From: GCA-003244245 sp050699875
GTDB taxonomy: Bacteria > Actinomycetota > Actinomycetes > Mycobacteriales > Pseudonocardiaceae
Assembly (NCBI GenBank): GCA_050699875.1
Contig: JBOHFX010000102.1
Span: forward strand, 1-64,000
Length of the DNA stretch: 64,000 nucleotides
Direction of reading: 5' to 3'
Shown piece by piece: positions 34,989 through 44,326 of this stretch. The position numbers and the translations under genes were made by a program. Within the stretch, counting starts at the first letter, position 1. Every line of letters begins with the position of its first letter. A model generated the notes under the pieces. That model was given only the letters and a program-made list of their open reading frames with translations. It was not told the DNA's origin and made no database searches.

Positions 34989-36161
34989 TTAGATCCGGGG
35001 ATCCCCAGGATCCAGGTCGTGCAGCGGGTAGACAGCGCGCCGGGTGTCGCGGATCGCACAGTCCACCTCGGTGTTGGCGGTTCCGTCCCAGGGCGTCCAC
35101 TGTGGCTCGGCGCCGTCGGTCATCGAAGTCGGCAGTCGCTCGCCGCCGGCGACAGTGGCCGCGTACGCCGCCCAGTCGACAGGTATCGGGGTGTTCGGGG
35201 CCACCTCGCGATCAAGCAGGGCGGCCAAGAGATGTGTCCATGACCGTGGGACCACCCGGAACAGGGAGTACCCACCCCCACCCAGGGCCAGCCAGCGTCC
35301 GCTGGCAGTGGTGTCGGCCAGGTCGGCCAGTGCACGGTGCGCGGCCCGCTGGCCATCCACCGACAGCGCCAGGTTGGCGAGTGGATCTTCCGCATGCGTG
35401 TCCGCGCCATGCTGGGTCACCAGCACTTCAGGCTGGTATGCGCGCAGCAGTGCAGGAACCACCGCATGAAAGGCCCGTAACCATCCGTCGTCGCCGGTGC
35501 CTGGCGGGAGCGGGACGTTGACGGCTGAGCCCTCGGCTCCGCGGCCTCCGATGTCGGCGGAGTTACCGGTGCCCGGAAACAACGTTGCGGGGTGCTGGTG
35601 CAGCGAAATGGTGAGCACTTGAGGGTCATCGGCGAAAGCGTCCTGCACGCCGTCGCCGTGGTGCACATCGATGTCGACGTAGGCCACCCGGGACACCCCA
35701 CCGTCCAGCAGCCTGCGAATGGCCAGTGCGCAGTCGTTGTAGATGCAGAAGCCCGAGGCGTGGTCCCGCATCGCGTGATGCAGCCCACCGGCGATGTTCA
35801 CCGCCCGCACCGCGCGGCCGGTGAGGATCTCATCGGCGGCATGCACGGAGCCGCCGGCAACCAGCGCCGAGGCTTCGTGCATGCGGTCGAAGATGGGGTT
35901 ATCCGGAGTGCCCAAACCGTGACCAACCGGTCGGCGCGGTGCTTGCTTGACTGCGGCGATGTAGTCATCGGAGTGCACGGTGCGCAGCTCGTCGTCAGTA
36001 GCCTGCACCGGCGTCATCGGCTGCACGCCGTCGAGGACACCCAGCGACCGGGCCAGCCGGATGGTGAGATCCAGCCGGACGGGATTCAACGGGTGCCGCC
36101 CACCGAGGTTATAGCCGAGAAGAGCTTCGTCCCAGACGACCACCGCGCGGTCAGGATGCAT
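34989..36161 (-). CDS. acuC: AcuC: acetoin utilization protein, histone-deacetylase fold
   Basis: Zinc-dependent lysine deacetylase of the arginase/deacetylase fold, 390 residues. In Bacillus AcuC reactivates acetylated acetyl-CoA synthetase. The metal site VDIDVHHGDG, the paired histidines in GGLHHAM, the later Asp in TQHGADTHAEDPL and the final GGGGYS loop are all present. It follows sseA by 65 bases on the same strand. The start is ATG at 36161. Confidence 0.92.
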   Translation of the reverse strand: MHPDRAVVVWDEALLGYNLGGRHPLNPVRLDLTIRLARSLGVLDGVQPMTPVQATDDELRTVHSDDYIAAVKQAPRRPVGHGLGTPDNPIFDRMHEASALVAGGSVHAADEILTGRAVRAVNIAGGLHHAMRDHASGFCIYNDCALAIRRLLDGGVSRVAYVDIDVHHGDGVQDAFADDPQVLTISLHQHPATLFPGTGNSADIGGRGAEGSAVNVPLPPGTGDDGWLRAFHAVVPALLRAYQPEVLVTQHGADTHAEDPLANLALSVDGQRAAHRALADLADTTASGRWLALGGGGYSLFRVVPRSWTHLLAALLDREVAPNTPIPVDWAAYAATVAGGERLPTSMTDGAEPQWTPWDGTANTEVDCAIRDTRRAVYPLHDLDPGDPRI

Positions 36162-36226
36162 GACTTAGCACGCTACCGGCCGCTGTGCGTGGTAGTGGGT
36201 GACAATCCCGGTCCGCGGTTCGGGCC

Positions 36227-37084
36227 CTATCCGGGATTCGGGCCGGTGGCCACCGGCCGGGAGGGATCGATACACCACTGCGACCATGACCCGGCGTACA
36301 GCGCCGCCGGACGGTCGGGCCTGGTTACGCCTGCGAGTTCGAATCCAAGCACGAGCGCGCACGCGTTGATTCCGGAACCGCAATAGGCGCCCACCCCGGC
36401 GCCGGTGACCTGCCACTGCTGCGTGAGCTCGCGCAGCCGCATTGGCGGTAGCCAGCGGCCCTGCGCGTCGGTCAGCTCGCTGAACGGCACGTTGACCGCG
36501 CCGGGGACGTGGCCGGCCCGAGGATCCACCGGCTCGGCTTCACCGCGGTAACGCGGTGCCGCTCGGGCATCGAGAAGCACACCGTTGCGGGCCAGTGCCG
36601 CGGCTTGCGCAGCGTCCAGAACCGGCATTGCGCCGGGCCGAACCGTGATCGTGCCCTCCTGCGGCTGGGGCACATCGAGGGTCACCGGCAATCCGGCCGC
36701 GCGCCACGCCGCGATGCCTCCGTCGAGTACCGCGACTGCTGGGTGTCCCGCCCAGCGCAACAGCCACCACAGCCGGGCCGCCACCGACCCGTCCGCCGCA
36801 TCGTAGGCGACCACCGGCGTTGTCGCGCCGACACCGGCCGCCCGCAGGGTGGCCTGCAGCGCCGCTGGGTATGGCAGGGGATGGCGCCCGCCGCATCCCG
36901 GCGGGCCGGCCAGGTCGGCGTCCACATCGAGGAAGACCGCGCCGGGCAGGTGACCGGCGCGGTAGTCGACGAGACCGGGCAGGCCGGTGAGCGACCATCG
37001 CACATCCGCCACGGTGGGAGGCTCAGGGCCGCTAAGCAGGGCAGCCAATTCGCGGGGCCCGATTACCGGTTGCATGTCGCCCAT
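36227..37084 (-). CDS. sseA: Thiosulfate / 3-mercaptopyruvate sulfurtransferase (two rhodanese domains)
   Basis: Transfers sulfane sulfur to a thiophilic acceptor such as cyanide or thiols. It has 285 residues and two rhodanese domains. The first (about 10-125) carries DVRW, the GHLPGAVFLDVD segment and YDAADG without a cysteine, so it is inactive. The second (about 150-275) has the active-site loop YCGSGINA with Cys near 239. ATG at 37084 or 37075. It is divergent from ideR. Confidence 0.9.
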   Translation of the reverse strand: MGDMQPVIGPRELAALLSGPEPPTVADVRWSLTGLPGLVDYRAGHLPGAVFLDVDADLAGPPGCGGRHPLPYPAALQATLRAAGVGATTPVVAYDAADGSVAARLWWLLRWAGHPAVAVLDGGIAAWRAAGLPVTLDVPQPQEGTITVRPGAMPVLDAAQAAALARNGVLLDARAAPRYRGEAEPVDPRAGHVPGAVNVPFSELTDAQGRWLPPMRLRELTQQWQVTGAGVGAYCGSGINACALVLGFELAGVTRPDRPAALYAGSWSQWCIDPSRPVATGPNPG

Positions 37085-37159
37085 CCTGCGCCCGTCGATA
37101 CATACCCTCCGCGGCAGCCCTGTGGGCTACTACCATGGGTGTAACCGAGGGAGACTGGT

Positions 37160-37855
37160 GTGAACGAGCTCATCGACACCACCGAGATGTACCTGCGAAC
37201 CATCTTCGAGCTCGAGGAAGAAGGTGTGACCCCGCTGCGGGCGCGGATCGCTGAGCGTCTCGGGCAAAGTGGGCCCACGGTGAGCCAGACCGTGGCACGG
37301 ATGGAGCGGGACGGCCTGCTGACCGTGGCCGATGACCGACATCTCGAGCTCACCGCGGAGGGCCGCAGCCGAGCCGTTTCGGTGATGCGTAAGCACCGGC
37401 TCGCCGAGCGCTTGCTCGTCGATGTGATCGGGCTGGAATGGGAACAGGTGCATACCGAGGCCTGCCGCTGGGAACACGTGATGAGTGAGGCGGTGGAGCG
37501 CAAGCTCATCGCGCTGCTGGGCAACCCGACCACATCCCCGTACGGCAACCCGATCCCGGGGCTTGACGAACTCGGGGTCGGAGAGCCCGCCGCCCCGCTT
37601 GAAGCTGACCTCGTCCGGCTGGACGAGGTGGCCCGGCGCGGCGGCGGCACGGTGGAGGTACGACGCATCGCCGAGCATGTGCAGCTCGACCCCGCCCTGA
37701 TGGCGGACCTACACAAGGTCGATGCAGTACCCGGGAACGTGGTGGAGGTCGCCGCCCAAGCACGGGCGACCCATCCCGTGGTGCTGTCCGGTCGGGGATC
37801 CACCGTCGAGGTGGACGGTGCACTGGCGCACGCCGTAATGGGCCGTCGGCGGTGA
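37160..37855 (+). CDS. ideR: Iron-dependent repressor of the DtxR/IdeR family
   Basis: Fe(II)-activated repressor of siderophore and iron-storage genes. The 231-residue protein has an N-terminal winged helix (RIAERLGQSGPTVSQTVARM), a dimerisation and metal domain with Met10 and the C-x2-EH cluster in ACRWEHVM (Cys102, Glu105, His106), and a C-terminal SH3-like domain. These ligand positions match DtxR exactly, favouring iron over manganese specificity (MntR lacks the Cys). GTG start. It overlaps galE by 4 bases. Confidence 0.93.
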   Translation: MNELIDTTEMYLRTIFELEEEGVTPLRARIAERLGQSGPTVSQTVARMERDGLLTVADDRHLELTAEGRSRAVSVMRKHRLAERLLVDVIGLEWEQVHTEACRWEHVMSEAVERKLIALLGNPTTSPYGNPIPGLDELGVGEPAAPLEADLVRLDEVARRGGGTVEVRRIAEHVQLDPALMADLHKVDAVPGNVVEVAAQARATHPVVLSGRGSTVEVDGALAHAVMGRRR

Positions 37856-38823
37856 CCCGGCCGAACCCGATGCGGCTGCTGGTCACCGGGGGGGCGGGTT
37901 ACATCGGCAGCGTCTGTTCCGCAAGGCTGGTCGAGGCCGGTCACGACGTTGTAGTACTGGATGACCTGTCCACCGGACATCGGGATGCTGTCCCGTCCGG
38001 CTGCCGTTTCGTCGAGGGAACGGTCGAGGATGCCGGCGCGGTGCTGGCCGAGGGGTTCGACGGTGTACTGCACTTTGCGGCCCGCTCGCTCGTCGCGGAA
38101 TCGATGGCGCAGCCGCAGCGCTATTGGCTAGGAAACGTGGTGGCCTCGGTGCGGCTGCTTGAGGCGATTCGCGAGCACGGAACTCCGCGGCTGGTGTTCT
38201 CCTCCACCGCGGCCACATACGGGGAACCGGCGTCCATGCCGATCACTGAGGATGCGGCCACCCGACCGACCAACCCCTACGGGGCGACAAAGCTTGCGAT
38301 CGACCACGCCATCGGCTCCTATGCCGTCGCGCACGGCATCGCGGCCGTGAGCCTGCGGTACTTCAATGTCGCCGGCGCTTATGGCCGCTACGGTGAGCGA
38401 CATACCGTCGAGACGCATCTCATCCCGTTGACGCTGCAGGTCGCCCTCGGCCAACGAGAGAAGATCATGGTTTTCGGGGAGGACTGGCCCACTCCGGACG
38501 GCACTTGTATCCGCGACTACATCCACGTGGTCGACCTCTCCGACGCCCACGAGCGGGCACTCGAGCATGCCGTGCCCGGCGAGCATCGAATCTACAATCT
38601 GGGCAATGGCACCGGGTTTTCGGTGCGGCAGGTGGTGGACACCTGCCGGCAGGTCACCGGACACTCGATTCCCGCGCACAACACGGCGCGTCGGCCCGGC
38701 GACCCGGCGGTGCTCATCGCCTCCAGCGACCGAGCGCACCGAGAGCTGGGATGGAAACCGGAGCGGGCCGACCTCGCCGCGATCGTGACAGACGCCTGGA
38801 GTTTCGCCTGCGGCGCCGGCTGA
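37852..38823 (+). CDS. galE: UDP-glucose 4-epimerase
   Basis: Interconverts UDP-glucose and UDP-galactose for cell-wall polysaccharide such as arabinogalactan. It is an extended SDR of 323 residues: NAD motif TGGAGYIGS, catalytic Ser-Thr region SSTAATYG and Y-x3-K in NPYGATKLA, plus RYFNVAGA and CIRDYIHV. The GTG overlaps the ideR stop (GTGA). The dtxR-galE coupling is known from corynebacteria. Confidence 0.92.
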   Translation: MTRPNPMRLLVTGGAGYIGSVCSARLVEAGHDVVVLDDLSTGHRDAVPSGCRFVEGTVEDAGAVLAEGFDGVLHFAARSLVAESMAQPQRYWLGNVVASVRLLEAIREHGTPRLVFSSTAATYGEPASMPITEDAATRPTNPYGATKLAIDHAIGSYAVAHGIAAVSLRYFNVAGAYGRYGERHTVETHLIPLTLQVALGQREKIMVFGEDWPTPDGTCIRDYIHVVDLSDAHERALEHAVPGEHRIYNLGNGTGFSVRQVVDTCRQVTGHSIPAHNTARRPGDPAVLIASSDRAHRELGWKPERADLAAIVTDAWSFACGAG

Positions 38824-38839
38824 CTCCTACTCGCGTGCA

Positions 38840-39883
38840 TCACACTCCTCGCCTTCGCGATCGTCGCTTGGAGGACGTACGCGGACGTCGTTGCAGAGCC
38901 GCCGCAGCGTCTATCGCGACACCGCGCAGGACCTCCGGTGGCAGGCCTCCGTCCAGCGCCGCCCGCAGCAATCCGGACAGGGAGTGGTCGGGGCAGGCTT
39001 GCAGCGCCGCGTCCAGGGCGATGCCGGCCAGCGCGCCGTCGCCGCGCAGGTACGCGGTGAGCGCCAGCAGTGCTGCGGGTTCGGCCCGCTCCGGTGCCGG
39101 GGTTGCCCGTACCAATGCCAGCCACAGCCGCTCGGCGGCAGCCGCGCCCGAACCCGTGCACCAGGGTAGGCAGGCGTCGCGAACCCGGTGATCACACAAT
39201 GCGGCGGCCACCTCGGCGATGAGGCTGTCGGTAAACGCGAGATCTCCTGCCGCTGCTCGGTGCAGCTGTCTCAAGCGCGCAAGCCGCTGAGCTACCAGCC
39301 GGGAACTCATCGGGTGATCGGCGTCGGCCGCGTTCAACAGCGTCGCCCGGCGCTGCAGTGCCGCAGCATCCTCCCCGGCCAGCAGCTCGGCCATCTCCTC
39401 GCGGCTGCTGAAGGTCACTGCACCCGCCGCGACCGTCGCGGCCGCCAGCGGACTGGTCGCAGGATCGGCCACGGTGCCGGCACACAGCGGATCGTCGTAG
39501 CAGCGCCACGGCGCCCCATGGACTGTCTGCGCCGTCCAGGAGGCGTGCACGACGCGGAGCCCGCCGCCGGTCAGCACGTCGTCGACGGCGTCTATCAGCG
39601 CCCGATGTGGCAGGTCACCATCGGGAGTCGGACAATCCCCGATCACGACCAAGGCGACTCCAGTGGGCTGCTGCCGGGCCATCGGCACCAGCAGTTGATC
39701 GGCTAGCAGCGGTGCGTGCTCGGCATCGACCAGATCGGCCCGCATGGTCAACCCCAGCCGCTTATCGTGCAGTGCCAGGACGACCAACGAGTTATGCGGG
39801 TGGAAACCGAGCAGATGCGGGACAGCGGCGATCAGCTCGGACGGGCTGGATAGCCGGATACGCCCGGCGGCAGGTGCGCTCAT
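38840..39883 (-). CDS. DUF4192 protein
   Basis: A 347-residue protein whose N-terminus (SSPSELIAAVPHLLGFHPHNSLVVLAL) is diagnostic for DUF4192, a family of unknown function found in actinobacteria, often beside galE as here. The remainder is Ala-rich and helical, ending in a basic tail. ATG at 39883 with GGAGGA 12 bases upstream. It converges on galE, leaving 16 bases. Confidence 0.85.
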   Translation of the reverse strand: MSAPAAGRIRLSSPSELIAAVPHLLGFHPHNSLVVLALHDKRLGLTMRADLVDAEHAPLLADQLLVPMARQQPTGVALVVIGDCPTPDGDLPHRALIDAVDDVLTGGGLRVVHASWTAQTVHGAPWRCYDDPLCAGTVADPATSPLAAATVAAGAVTFSSREEMAELLAGEDAAALQRRATLLNAADADHPMSSRLVAQRLARLRQLHRAAAGDLAFTDSLIAEVAAALCDHRVRDACLPWCTGSGAAAAERLWLALVRATPAPERAEPAALLALTAYLRGDGALAGIALDAALQACPDHSLSGLLRAALDGGLPPEVLRGVAIDAAAALQRRPRTSSKRRSRRRGV

Positions 39884-40046
39884 GCCGTCGAACGGTCCTC
39901 CCGCCGGGTGGTGGGGGCCAGTCACGGCTTGGCCGGCTGTGGACTGCCGGGATGGGTGTGAACTACTGCCCTGCCAGCTCCGCCACGAGCACCAGAATGT
40001 CGGGGAGGTCGCTATCATGCGCCGCCGAGGTGCCCGCAGGATTCTG

Positions 40047-40649
40047 CTAAACCACATTCGGCCTTCGACAGACGTAAACCAATCCCGGAGGCAGATTCCA
40101 CCACACCGTGCGGGTGATGAGCACCTCGCCGAAGACCTCGCCGAGTAGCGCACGGAACTGGCGCGCCCGGGTCATCGGTAGCGAGTGCAGGTAGGCGATG
40201 GTGGTGAAACAACCCCCCGAGCCCAATGAGCGGGCGGCCGCGTGAACGATCGCGCGCTGCGCGTCCGCGTCGATCAGTGACCACGGCAATCCGCTGACTA
40301 CGGCGTCCACGGCCGGCACGTGCTGTTCGGCGAGCAAGCGCTCCAGATCCACGGCGTCTCCGACCAGCACTTCGACGTCGGGGTGCTCGGCGCGCAAGTA
40401 GTTGGCCAGCACCAGGTCGATCTCAACCGCGACCTGCCGCCCCCGGCCGCCGAGCCGGCTCTCGAGGGCGGTCGTCACCGAGCCGGTGCCCGATCCCAGC
40501 TCGACCACAACCGGCTCCTGGACAGCGGGGACCACGGTGGCCATCTGCGCTGCGAGCCGTGAGGAACTCGGCGCCACTGCGCCCACGGTGGCCGGGCTGC
40601 GCAGTACGGCAGCGAGGAAGGCAGCGAGGTGTCGCGGTAGCAGTGGCAT
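40047..40649 (-). CDS. Class I SAM-dependent methyltransferase, phospholipid N-methyltransferase-like
   Basis: A 200-residue methyltransferase. LRSPATVGAVAPSSSRLA at the N-terminus and the SAM-binding VVELGSGTGSVT resemble the PmtA-like and rRNA-adenine-dimethylase-like group that methylates phosphatidylethanolamine or similar lipids. The acceptor is not certain. Start taken as ATG 40649; a TTG at 40679 would add ten residues. Confidence 0.8.
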   Translation of the reverse strand: MPLLPRHLAAFLAAVLRSPATVGAVAPSSSRLAAQMATVVPAVQEPVVVELGSGTGSVTTALESRLGGRGRQVAVEIDLVLANYLRAEHPDVEVLVGDAVDLERLLAEQHVPAVDAVVSGLPWSLIDADAQRAIVHAAARSLGSGGCFTTIAYLHSLPMTRARQFRALLGEVFGEVLITRTVWWNLPPGLVYVCRRPNVV

Positions 40650-40724
40650 GGGTCCAGAGCCTGCCGCCGGGACGCTCAACTGTGAAATCGATCTTCGTCG
40701 AGCGCTTGCGTGGTTACGCTCCTG

Positions 40725-43559
40725 TCAGCTGCACCCGCTGGTCGAGCCACAACCCTCACAGACGTAGCAGGACCCTGCAGGCCGCATCTTGGTCCCGCAC
40801 GTCATGCACAGCGGCGCGTCAGCCGCCTTACCCAGCTGCAGTTCCAGCAACTCGGTCGAGCTGCCCACGTACACCGGAGCCGGACGACCCTGTGCAGCCT
40901 GAGCCTGGGCGCTGGAGTCCACCGAGGTGCGGAGAGACTCGACGTCAACACCACTATTGGCATCTGTGTCGTAGTCGGCAGCCACCTGCATCGTGCGCTC
41001 TTCAGCGGTCAGGATGCCCAGTTGCTCTCGCTTGTCCTTGGGCAGATAGTCGAGCGCGATTCGACGGAACAGGTAGTCCACCACGCTGGTCGCCATCCGG
41101 ATATCCGGATCATCGGTCATCCCCGCCGGCTCGAAGCGCATGTTCACGAACTTGGACACGTAAGTCTCCAGCGGCACTCCGTACTGCAACGCTATTGAGA
41201 TCGCCATCGAGAACGCGTCCATGACGCCGGCCAACGTCGAGCCCTGCTTGGACATTTTCACGAAGATCTCGCCGAGCCCGTCGTCGGGATAGGATCCCGC
41301 CGTCAGGTAGCCCTCGGCACCTCCAACGGTGAACGAGACAGTCTCGCTGGGCCGCTTCTTGGGCAGGCGCTTGCGCACCGGTCTGGCCTCGACTATCGCC
41401 TTGTCCGCCGATGTGGCTGCCGTCTTGCCGGTCGACAGCGGTTGGCCGACCTTGCAGTTGTCCCGGTAGATCGCTAGCGCCTTGATCCCCATTTTCCACG
41501 ATTGAAGATAGATTTCCTCGACATCGGCAACGGTGGCCGTCTGGGGCATATTGACAGTTTTGCTGATGGCTCCCGAAACGAACGGTTGAGCCGCCGCCAT
41601 CATTCGCACGTGGCCCATCGGGGCGATCGACCGCTCCCCCATCGCGCAATCAAAGACCTCATAATGCTCCCGGCGAAGCCCAGGAGCGTCGACCACGTGG
41701 CCGTGCTCGGAGATGTACTCGACAATCGCCTCGCTCTGCTCATTTTGATAACCCAACGCCGCAAGCGCCTTGGGAACCGTCTGGTTGACAATCTGCATGG
41801 ATCCGCCGCCGACCAGTTTCTTGAACTTCACCAGCGAGAAATCCGGCTCGATACCCGTCGTATCGCAATCCATCATGAATCCTATTGTTCCAGTCGGCGC
41901 TATTACACTCGCCTGAGCGTTGCGCCAACCATTTGCTGTGCCGATCCGGAGGCCGTCCTGCCAGGCCTTCGTGGCTGCTTTCTGTACGGCGCGGTCATTA
42001 TGCCCGTAGGTACGGATGAGGTCGTTGGCTGCGGAATGCTTACGCATTATTCGTTGGTGCGGCTCGGCGTTGCGCGCATAGCCCTCGTACGGCCCCACGG
42101 CTCCAGCAAGCTCTGCGGAGCGCTTGTATGCGGTGCCGGTCATCAGCGACGTGATTGCCGCGGCCAGCGCGCGCCCACCGTCCGAGTCGTAGGCGTGCCC
42201 GGTGGCCATCAGCAACGCTCCGAGATTGGCATAGCCGATGCCCAACTGGCGGAATGCCCTGGTGGTCTCTCCAATTTCCTCGGTCGGGAAATCCGCGAAG
42301 CAAATCGAGATATCCATGGCGGTGATGACAAGTTCCACCGTCTTGGCGAACAGCTCGGCGTCGAACGTGAGGTCCTCGCGGAGGAACTTCATCAGATTGA
42401 TCGACGCGAGGTTGCAACTGGTGTTGTCCAGGTGAAGGTACTCACTACAGGGATTAGATGCGGTGATGCGCCCGGACTCCGGGCAGGTGTGCCAGTCGTT
42501 AATCGTGTCGTCGTATTGGAGTCCGGGGTCAGCGCATTCCCAAGCAGCCTGCGTGATGTCGCGGAAAAGCTTCTTGGCCCGAACGGTCTCGATGACCTCG
42601 CCCGTCGTTCGGGCGCGCAGTCCGAATTCGACGTCCGCCTCCACCGCACGCATGAACTCGTCGGAAACCCGGACCGAGTTGTTGGCGTTTTGATACTGCA
42701 CCGAGGCGATGTCTTTGCCACCGAGGTCCATGTCGAATCCCCCGTCACGGAGCACCCGGATCTTGCGCTCCTCAGTGGCCTTGGTCTGCACGAACTCGGC
42801 AATATCCGGGTGATCGACGTCGAGTACGACCATCTTGGCGGCACGACGGGTCGCGCCGCCTGATTTGATGGTGCCTGCCGAGGCGTCCGCCCCGCGCATG
42901 AAGCTCACCGGTCCGGATGCCGTTCCCCCGGATGAAAGAAGTTCCTTCGACGACCGAATACGAGAAAGGTTGAGGCCCGCACCCGAACCTCCCTTAAAGA
43001 TCAGCCCCTCTTCTCGGTACCAGTTAAGAATCGAGTCCATGGTATCGTCGACGGAAAGGATGAAGCACGCTGAGACTTGTTGCGGGGATTGAGTGCCGAC
43101 GTTGAACCAGACCGGGGAGTTGAAACTGAACACCTGGTGCAGCAGCATCCAGGTCAGTTCCTGGGAAAAGATTTCCTTGTCGGTGTCGGTGGCGAAGTAG
43201 CCGTGCTGCAGTCCGGCGGCGGTGTAGGTCGCCACTACCCGGTCGACCAATTGGCGCAAGCTGGACTCGCGTTGCTCGCTGCCGACCGCACCGCGGAAAT
43301 ACTTGCTGGTCACAATGTTGACTGCGTTGACCGACCAGAAATCGGGGAACTCCACGCCGCGCTGCTCGAAGTTGACCGTGCCGTCTCGCCAGTTGGTCAT
43401 CACGACGTCTCGGCGCTGCCAGGTCACCTCATCGTAGGGATGCCGCCCCGCGGTGGTGTAGACCCGCTCCATCCGCAGCGCGCGCTTGGGTTGCGCGGCG
43501 GGCGAAGCTCCAGAGGCTCCCGCCTTGTTGCCAGCTGGAGTCCCGACGGTCTCGGTCAT
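40725..43559 (-). CDS. nrdJ: Class II (adenosylcobalamin-dependent) ribonucleoside-diphosphate reductase
   Basis: Makes deoxyribonucleotides using adenosylcobalamin as radical source, independent of oxygen. The protein has 944 residues. Recognisable are FSFNSPVWFNVG and CFILSVDDTMDS near the first redox cysteine, FKGGSGAGLNLSRIRS, NPCSEYLHLDNTSCNLASINL (broken here: NPCSEY, then SCNLASINL) with the radical cysteine, and APTGTIGFMMDCDTTG. The C-terminal tail has a zinc-ribbon CMTCG ... CYVCEGCG. No intein is present. ATG at 43559 with GAGAGGG upstream. It follows nrdR on the same strand. Confidence 0.95.
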   Translation of the reverse strand: MTETVGTPAGNKAGASGASPAAQPKRALRMERVYTTAGRHPYDEVTWQRRDVVMTNWRDGTVNFEQRGVEFPDFWSVNAVNIVTSKYFRGAVGSEQRESSLRQLVDRVVATYTAAGLQHGYFATDTDKEIFSQELTWMLLHQVFSFNSPVWFNVGTQSPQQVSACFILSVDDTMDSILNWYREEGLIFKGGSGAGLNLSRIRSSKELLSSGGTASGPVSFMRGADASAGTIKSGGATRRAAKMVVLDVDHPDIAEFVQTKATEERKIRVLRDGGFDMDLGGKDIASVQYQNANNSVRVSDEFMRAVEADVEFGLRARTTGEVIETVRAKKLFRDITQAAWECADPGLQYDDTINDWHTCPESGRITASNPCSEYLHLDNTSCNLASINLMKFLREDLTFDAELFAKTVELVITAMDISICFADFPTEEIGETTRAFRQLGIGYANLGALLMATGHAYDSDGGRALAAAITSLMTGTAYKRSAELAGAVGPYEGYARNAEPHQRIMRKHSAANDLIRTYGHNDRAVQKAATKAWQDGLRIGTANGWRNAQASVIAPTGTIGFMMDCDTTGIEPDFSLVKFKKLVGGGSMQIVNQTVPKALAALGYQNEQSEAIVEYISEHGHVVDAPGLRREHYEVFDCAMGERSIAPMGHVRMMAAAQPFVSGAISKTVNMPQTATVADVEEIYLQSWKMGIKALAIYRDNCKVGQPLSTGKTAATSADKAIVEARPVRKRLPKKRPSETVSFTVGGAEGYLTAGSYPDDGLGEIFVKMSKQGSTLAGVMDAFSMAISIALQYGVPLETYVSKFVNMRFEPAGMTDDPDIRMATSVVDYLFRRIALDYLPKDKREQLGILTAEERTMQVAADYDTDANSGVDVESLRTSVDSSAQAQAAQGRPAPVYVGSSTELLELQLGKAADAPLCMTCGTKMRPAGSCYVCEGCGSTSGCS

Positions 43560-43667
43560 CCCCTCATCCCTCTCTATCACGGTGTGCGTACTCCCGGGTC
43601 CAGGTCTCCCCGTCCGGAGCGGTCGGAGCTCTTATCGTGCTTTCGCGGACCGCTTCGGTCCCTCAGG

Positions 43668-44150
43668 TCATGTCGACGGCTCCTGCCCACGATGCGGCTG
43701 CTGCCCCGGAAGACCCCGCAGGTTACAGATCTCCTTCTCGAAGTCCTCGATGGAGGAGAACGACCGATAAACGCTTGCGAAGCGCAGATAGGCCACCTCG
43801 TCCAGCTCCCGCAGCGGGCCGAGGATGGTCAATCCGACCTCCTGGCTGGGCACCTCGGCGCTGCCCCCCGATCGGATCACCTCTTCGACTCGGTGCGCCA
43901 GTTGCTGGAGTGCGTCCTCGTCCACCGGTCGTCCCTGGCATGCCCTACGCACTCCGCGGACGATCTTGTCGCGACTGAAGGGCTCAGTGACACCCGAACG
44001 CTTCACCACAGCCAGTACCAGTTCTTCCACGGTCGTGAACCGGCGACTGCATCCGGGGCACGATCGGCGCCGGCGGATCGCCTGGCCGTCCTCTACCTCG
44101 CGCGAGTCGACGACGCGCGAGTCTGAGTGCCGGCAGAATGGACAGCGCAT
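43668..44150 (-). CDS. nrdR: NrdR: transcriptional repressor of ribonucleotide reductase genes
   Basis: Nucleotide-sensing repressor that binds NrdR boxes upstream of reductase genes. The 160-residue protein has an N-terminal zinc ribbon (CPFC at 3-6 and CPGC around 31-34) and an ATP-cone domain (VVKRSGVTEPFSRDKIVRGV onward). ATG at 44150 with GGAGGGGTGAGG upstream. Located 108 bases before nrdJ, so the pair likely forms one operon, as in Streptomyces. Confidence 0.94.
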   Translation of the reverse strand: MRCPFCRHSDSRVVDSREVEDGQAIRRRRSCPGCSRRFTTVEELVLAVVKRSGVTEPFSRDKIVRGVRRACQGRPVDEDALQQLAHRVEEVIRSGGSAEVPSQEVGLTILGPLRELDEVAYLRFASVYRSFSSIEDFEKEICNLRGLPGQQPHRGQEPST

Positions 44151-44246
44151 ACACCTCACCCCTCCCTGCGGCATAGCGATGCGGACCGAGGCCACGAAAC
44201 GATCTGAGGTGGTCAGCCCAATCTGTAGGTGAACGACATCGCTGTA

Positions 44247-44261
44247 ACTACTATATGTGGG
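44247..44261. promoter_or_regulatory. Possible NrdR-box half site upstream of nrdR
   Basis: ACTACTATATGTGGG, about 97 bases upstream of nrdR, is an AT-rich island that partly matches the NrdR consensus (ATATAGT core). I could not find a convincing second box at the usual spacing, so this is weak. Confidence 0.25.
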
Positions 44262-44326
44262 GGTGTGCGCCATGTCGAGCCGCCACGGCGGAGAGCCTGC
44301 TCGAAGTCCGCGGCTGAGCGTCTGCG

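Noticed and set aside
44151..44326. Cobalamin riboswitch upstream of nrdR-nrdJ
   Set aside because: The B12-box pattern and the expected long structured leader are not seen; the space is too short.
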